Origin: an uncultured Actinomycetes bacterium
Lineage (GTDB): Bacteria > Actinomycetota > Acidimicrobiia > IMCC26256 > PALSA-555
DNA length: 13,947 nucleotides
Direction: 5' to 3'
Assembly: GCA_937927875.1 (NCBI GenBank)
Contig: CALEYV010000049.1
Coordinates: 1 to 13,947, forward strand
Positions 12,078 through 13,947 of the stretch are shown piece after piece (position 1 is the stretch's first letter; the number at the start of each line of letters is the position of its first letter). The position numbers and the translations under genes were made by a program. The notes under the pieces are model-generated. The model ran no database searches. It saw only the letters and a program-made list of their open reading frames with translations, and was not told where the DNA came from.

Positions 12078-13700
12078 TCAGCGACCGGCCGGGGACGGGC
12101 TCGGCTCGTGCCGCCAGTGGGCGGGCGTGAACCCGTGGGCGAGCCGGTGGATCCGTCCCTCGTGCCGGGCGCGGCGCCGCCCCCACAGCGCGGGGCCGAC
12201 GGCCAGGAACGAGAGGCCGGCCCCGAGGAGCATGACCGCCTGCAGTCCCTTCGAGAAAGCGTCGTCGACGATCGACGTCACCTGCGCCTGCCCGGGCGCG
12301 GCGAGCTTCCTCAGCTCGGCGCGCGCGTCCTGGGAGCCGGAGAGCAGCGACGCGATGTCGTGGCGCTGCGTCGCGGTGACCGGCGCCGGCCCGTTGGCGA
12401 CATCGACGCGGCGGATCACCTCGTGGTTCTCGAGGCCGCGGAACAGCGCCACCGACAGCGCCAGCCCGACCACGATCCCCATCAGCCGCGCCGTCTGCAG
12501 CACGCCGGACGCGACGCCCGCCTTCTCGTCCGGCATCGACTCCATGCCGGCTGTGTTCGAGATGTTGTACGCGAAGCCCTGGCCGAGCCCAGCCACGACG
12601 AGCCCGGCGATGACGACGAGGACCGCCGAGGACGCGTCGAGGAACGCGAACACGAGCATCCCGGCGCCCACGCCGGCCATGCCGACGGCCATGAGCGCCT
12701 GCGACCCGTACTTGGGGATGAGCCGCCCGCCGATGGGCGACAGGACGACGAGCGGGACGCTGAAGGTCAAGAAGATGAGCCCGGCCGTGATCGGGTCCTT
12801 GAGCAGGATCTCCTGCAGGAAGAGGGTGAGGAAGAAGAGGATGGCGCCGAACTGCCAGTTGCCGAGGAACGCGACCGCCGAGGCGCCCGCGAACCGGGGG
12901 TCGCGGAACAGCGAGAACTCGACCAGCGGCGGGTGCCGCCGGGGTCGCAGCTCGAGGACCGCGAAGGCGGCGAGGATCAGGACGCCGACCGCGATCCCGC
13001 CCGCGACCAGTGGTGACGACCAGCCCGACTGCGCGCCCTGCTGGAGCCCGTAGATCAGGGGCACGAAGCCGAGGGTCAGGGTCGCGAACCCCGCCCAGTC
13101 GATCCCGCCGGTGAAGGTCTCGTCGCGCGATTCCTCGACCGCGGCGAGCGTGAGGAGGATCACGCCGACGCCGATCGGCACGTTGATGAAGAAGAACCAG
13201 CGCCACGACGCCAGCTGGGTCAGGAGCCCGGCGACCATGGGGCCGACCGCGGAGCCGACCAGCCCCACTCCCGACCAGATGCCGAGCGCCCTCGGCCGGT
13301 CCTCGGGCGCGAACGCGTTGTTCACGATCGACAGCGACGTGGTGAAGATCACGCCGCCCCCGAGTCCCTGCACCGCCCGGGCCACGATGAGGAAGATGTC
13401 GTCGGGCGCGAAGCCGCACGCGATCGAGCCGGCGACGAACAGCGCCACGCCGACCAACGCCACCTTGCGCCGCCCGACGATGTCGGCGAGCCGGCCGACG
13501 GCCACCATCGGCGACACGAACGCCAGCAGGTAGACATTCACCGTCCAGGCCAGCGTCTCGGTGGACGCGTCCAGGTCCTTGCCGATCTGGGGGAGGGCGA
13601 CGGTGAGGCCGAAGAAGTCGAGGGTGAGCAGGATCATGATCCCCGACATGGCGACGACGACCCACCAGCGCCGGTTCTCGTCGGTGATCCCGAGCCGCAT
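12078..13700 (-). CDS. DHA2-family (EmrB/QacA-type) 14-TM drug:proton antiporter
   Basis: A 540-residue major facilitator protein. Hydrophobic segments start at residue 12 and run to about 515, consistent with 14 helices. Motif A is GRLADIVGRRKV (69-80), between helices 2 and 3; VARAVQGLGGG (106-116) is motif B; the antiporter motif C is in GVGLVGSAVGPMVAGLL (144-160). Helix 1 has the LDFFGLTVALPQI pattern of DHA2 (LD-T-VNVALP in others). A large loop (about 425-480) before the last helix, rich in charged residues and containing the ENHEVIRR sequence, is usual for this family. It should export drugs or other amphipathic compounds using the proton gradient. The start at ATG 13700 has TAGCCT 9 nt upstream. 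The acetyltransferase gene follows in the same operon, and the hydroxylase-like gene is divergent. Confidence 0.92.
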   Translation of the reverse strand: MRLGITDENRRWWVVVAMSGIMILLTLDFFGLTVALPQIGKDLDASTETLAWTVNVYLLAFVSPMVAVGRLADIVGRRKVALVGVALFVAGSIACGFAPDDIFLIVARAVQGLGGGVIFTTSLSIVNNAFAPEDRPRALGIWSGVGLVGSAVGPMVAGLLTQLASWRWFFFINVPIGVGVILLTLAAVEESRDETFTGGIDWAGFATLTLGFVPLIYGLQQGAQSGWSSPLVAGGIAVGVLILAAFAVLELRPRRHPPLVEFSLFRDPRFAGASAVAFLGNWQFGAILFFLTLFLQEILLKDPITAGLIFLTFSVPLVVLSPIGGRLIPKYGSQALMAVGMAGVGAGMLVFAFLDASSAVLVVIAGLVVAGLGQGFAYNISNTAGMESMPDEKAGVASGVLQTARLMGIVVGLALSVALFRGLENHEVIRRVDVANGPAPVTATQRHDIASLLSGSQDARAELRKLAAPGQAQVTSIVDDAFSKGLQAVMLLGAGLSFLAVGPALWGRRRARHEGRIHRLAHGFTPAHWRHEPSPSPAGR

Positions 13701-13709
13701 CCGTTGCGC

Positions 13710-13715
13710 AGGCTA
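13710..13715 (-). promoter_or_regulatory. -10 box (TAGCCT) for the exporter-acetyltransferase operon
   Basis: On the minus strand TAGCCT ends 9 nt before ATG 13700, with GCGCAACGG between. The transcript would start 0-3 nt before the start codon. Confidence 0.5.
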
Positions 13716-13749
13716 TCGACGACGGCCGCGCCGGCCGGTCATGGTCGAT
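13715..13749. repeat. Spaced inverted repeat in the divergent exporter/hydroxylase promoter region
   Basis: ATCGAC (13715-13720) and GTCGAT (13744-13749) are inverted copies 23 nt apart, flanking a GGCC-rich core between the two divergent -10 boxes. The spacing is wide and the arms short, so this could be chance, but the position is where an operator controlling both genes would lie. Confidence 0.2.
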
Positions 13750-13766
13750 CGGGGGCCCGCGGGCAC

Positions 13767-13772
13767 TACGCT
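13767..13772 (+). promoter_or_regulatory. -10 box (TACGCT) for the hydroxylase-like gene
   Basis: TACGCT ends 9 nt before GTG 13782, the same arrangement as in front of the genes at 9126 and 13700. Confidence 0.5.
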
Positions 13773-13781
13773 GACGCAGCC

Positions 13782-13947
13782 GTGACGACCGACACCGCCG
13801 GACGGACGCTGCGGGAGCGGGCGGTCGACGTCGCGAACCGGGCCGGCGAGAAGCTGCTCCGCTGGCTCGACCGCTACTTCGGCCGGCACTCGCTCGTCGG
13901 CGACCGGACGTTCTTCGACCCGGCCGACTTCCCGTGGGTGGCGACGA
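13782..13947 (+). CDS. Probable aspartyl/asparaginyl beta-hydroxylase-like protein, N-terminal part
   Basis: The first 55 codons of a gene that leaves the window on the right. GTG 13782 is the start because a -10 box precedes it at the usual distance and the frame is open to the edge. Near the N-terminus is a helix (RAVDVANRAGEKLLRWLDRYF), then SLVGDRTFFDPADFPWVAT. The VGD--FFDP--FPW pattern is what I recall from bacterial aspartyl/asparaginyl beta-hydroxylase (2-oxoglutarate, iron-dependent) proteins, just before the double-stranded beta-helix fold. The catalytic His-x-Asp...His residues would lie beyond the window, so the assignment is tentative. It is divergent from the exporter operon, with 81 nt between the two starts. 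Confidence 0.6.
   Translation, partial: MTTDTAGRTLRERAVDVANRAGEKLLRWLDRYFGRHSLVGDRTFFDPADFPWVAT

Noticed and set aside
1..13947. CRISPR array, tRNA or rRNA gene, insertion sequence
   Set aside because: No regularly spaced repeats, no cloverleaf-like sequence and no transposase motifs were seen on either strand.

Overview
The window is very GC-rich (roughly 70% or more), densely packed DNA with GTG starts, short intergenic gaps and TANNNT-type -10 boxes placed just upstream of start codons. This points to a high-GC actinobacterium. The small C7/C24/C36/C40 protein and the style of the secreted proteins suggest Acidimicrobiia or a relative; that assignment is inference from memory of similar proteins, not a database result.

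Layout. (1) 1-2298, minus strand: a GT-C-fold membrane glycosyltransferase-like protein (676-2298) followed downstream by the first 193 codons of a secreted phospholipase C-type phosphoesterase lipoprotein that leaves the window (1-579). (2) 2394-2772, plus strand: an orphan Flp-type pilin gene with a candidate sigma-28 (FliA/WhiG-class) promoter in front and two hairpins behind, the second a perfect 11-bp stem with a UUCG loop. (3) 2830-6202, plus strand: a replication-relaxation family protein translationally coupled (TGATG) to a membrane-anchored VirD4/TraG-like coupling ATPase, then a small four-cysteine protein, then an AAC(6')-like acetyltransferase. No relaxase, integrase or other conjugation gene is visible. 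(4) 6174-9026, minus strand: a PQQ-type beta-propeller exported protein followed by two tandem paralogous exported proteins; the second copy seems to have lost a normal start. (5) 9126-11664, plus strand: a RimJ/RimL-type acetyltransferase and a DinG/Rad3-family iron-sulfur helicase. (6) 11651-13700, minus strand: a DHA2-family 14-TM drug exporter and a short GNAT acetyltransferase in one transcription unit. (7) 13782 to the end, plus strand: the start of a probable aspartyl/asparaginyl beta-hydroxylase-like protein, divergent from the exporter.

Most genes are ordinary chromosomal functions. The parts most worth a second look are the cassette at 2830-5579 (replication-relaxation protein, orphan coupling ATPase, four-Cys protein), the pilin under a candidate alternative-sigma promoter, the repeated near-leaderless promoter architecture, and the tandem secreted paralogs with a broken 5' end. 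No tRNA, rRNA, CRISPR array, insertion sequence or attachment site was seen, and no gene-free stretch exceeds 300 bases; the longest is 2299-2497.
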